The notes under the pieces were generated by a model that saw only the letters and a program-made list of their open reading frames with translations, had not been told where the DNA came from and ran no database searches. From Cherax quadricarinatus (Eukaryota; Arthropoda; Malacostraca; Decapoda; Parastacidae), in contig NC_091292.1 of assembly GCF_038502225.1 (NCBI RefSeq), forward strand, positions 46,991,289 through 47,055,288: a stretch of 64,000 nucleotides of DNA. The letters are read 5' to 3'. Positions 63,733 through 64,000 of this stretch are shown in pieces; position 1 is the stretch's first letter, and every line of letters begins with the position of its first letter. Made by a program: the position numbers and the translations under genes.

Positions 63733-64000
63733 GTTTACAGTGAAACATATAAGTGAACAGTATTTAGATAAGGCTAAAGAGGTCTTTGTGGCATTTATGG
63801 ATTTGGAAAAGGCGTATGACAGGGTGGATAGGGGGGCAATGTGGCAGATGTTGCAAGTGTATGGTGTAGGAGGTAGGTTACTGAAAGCAGTGAAGAGTTT
63901 TTACGAGGATAGTGAGGCTCAAGTTAGAGTATGTAGGAAAGAGGGAAATTTTTTTCCCAGTAAAAGTAGGCCTTAGACAAGGATGTGTGATGTCACCGTG
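63733..64000 (+). pseudogene. RTE-type LINE fragment, RT core, leaves the window
   Basis: Plus-strand reverse transcriptase beginning inside the domain at a TA tract (TVKHISEQYLDKAKE, AFMDLEKAYDRVDRGAMWQM) and continuing beyond 64,000. Very close in protein sequence to the RTE at 45,540-48,445. A frameshift near 63,955 (T-run) precedes the GLRQGC box. Confidence 0.85.

Overview
This is a eukaryotic, repeat-dominated window with no recognisable host gene. The best guess for the organism is an arthropod, probably a decapod crustacean (crayfish or lobster type). The reasons are TTAGG/CCTAA telomere-type arrays (the arthropod motif), very long TA, AC and CT microsatellites, and a mixed load of CR1-, RTE- and Tx1/L1-type LINEs, Penelope-like elements with GIY-YIG endonucleases, tRNA-derived SINEs and MITEs. 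Species cannot be read from the sequence.

Layout. 1-4,390: a decayed minus-strand CR1-like LINE, split by a small element carrying two hammerhead ribozyme motifs (59-746, 13-bp target duplication) and by two SINE copies. 4,385-6,240: a degenerate minisatellite containing a third hammerhead-like motif. 7,130-7,525: an isolated RTE 3' end. 7,545-13,381: a complete but frameshifted Tx1/L1-type LINE with an 11-bp target duplication. 13,758-26,579: a 12.8-kb near-perfect giant palindrome (element A) lying between two TA arrays. 26,717-29,874: an inverted pair of Penelope-like elements plus a third partial copy, with derived hammerhead motifs in their terminal regions. 29,875-41,815: a decayed relative of the palindrome (element C), invaded by two CR1-like LINEs, a SINE and an unidentified 1-kb insert. 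42,040-45,454: the 5' half of a plus-strand CR1-like LINE with a 41-bp tandem array. 45,455-48,500: a minus-strand RTE LINE. 48,660-53,088: TA arrays hosting four MITEs, two inverted SINE pairs and further Penelope remnants. 53,089-55,088: a young-looking CR1-like LINE sitting inside a Penelope hammerhead. 55,449-63,037: a second palindrome (element B) of the same family as A. 63,350-64,000: a fifth MITE and an RTE fragment that leaves the window.

The most unusual content is the family of giant foldback elements (A, B, C). They have no visible coding capacity. A and B share a 32-nt central loop and the terminus TAAGTAGT. A carries telomere-type arrays in both arms. Both A and B sit between TA microsatellites. 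The second notable theme is self-cleaving RNA: canonical-core hammerheads in a retrozyme-like tandem element, and a derived hammerhead (U and A in place of the C3-G8 core pair, all three stems kept) in every Penelope terminal region seen here. All family names are assigned by eye from motifs, and no database search was run.
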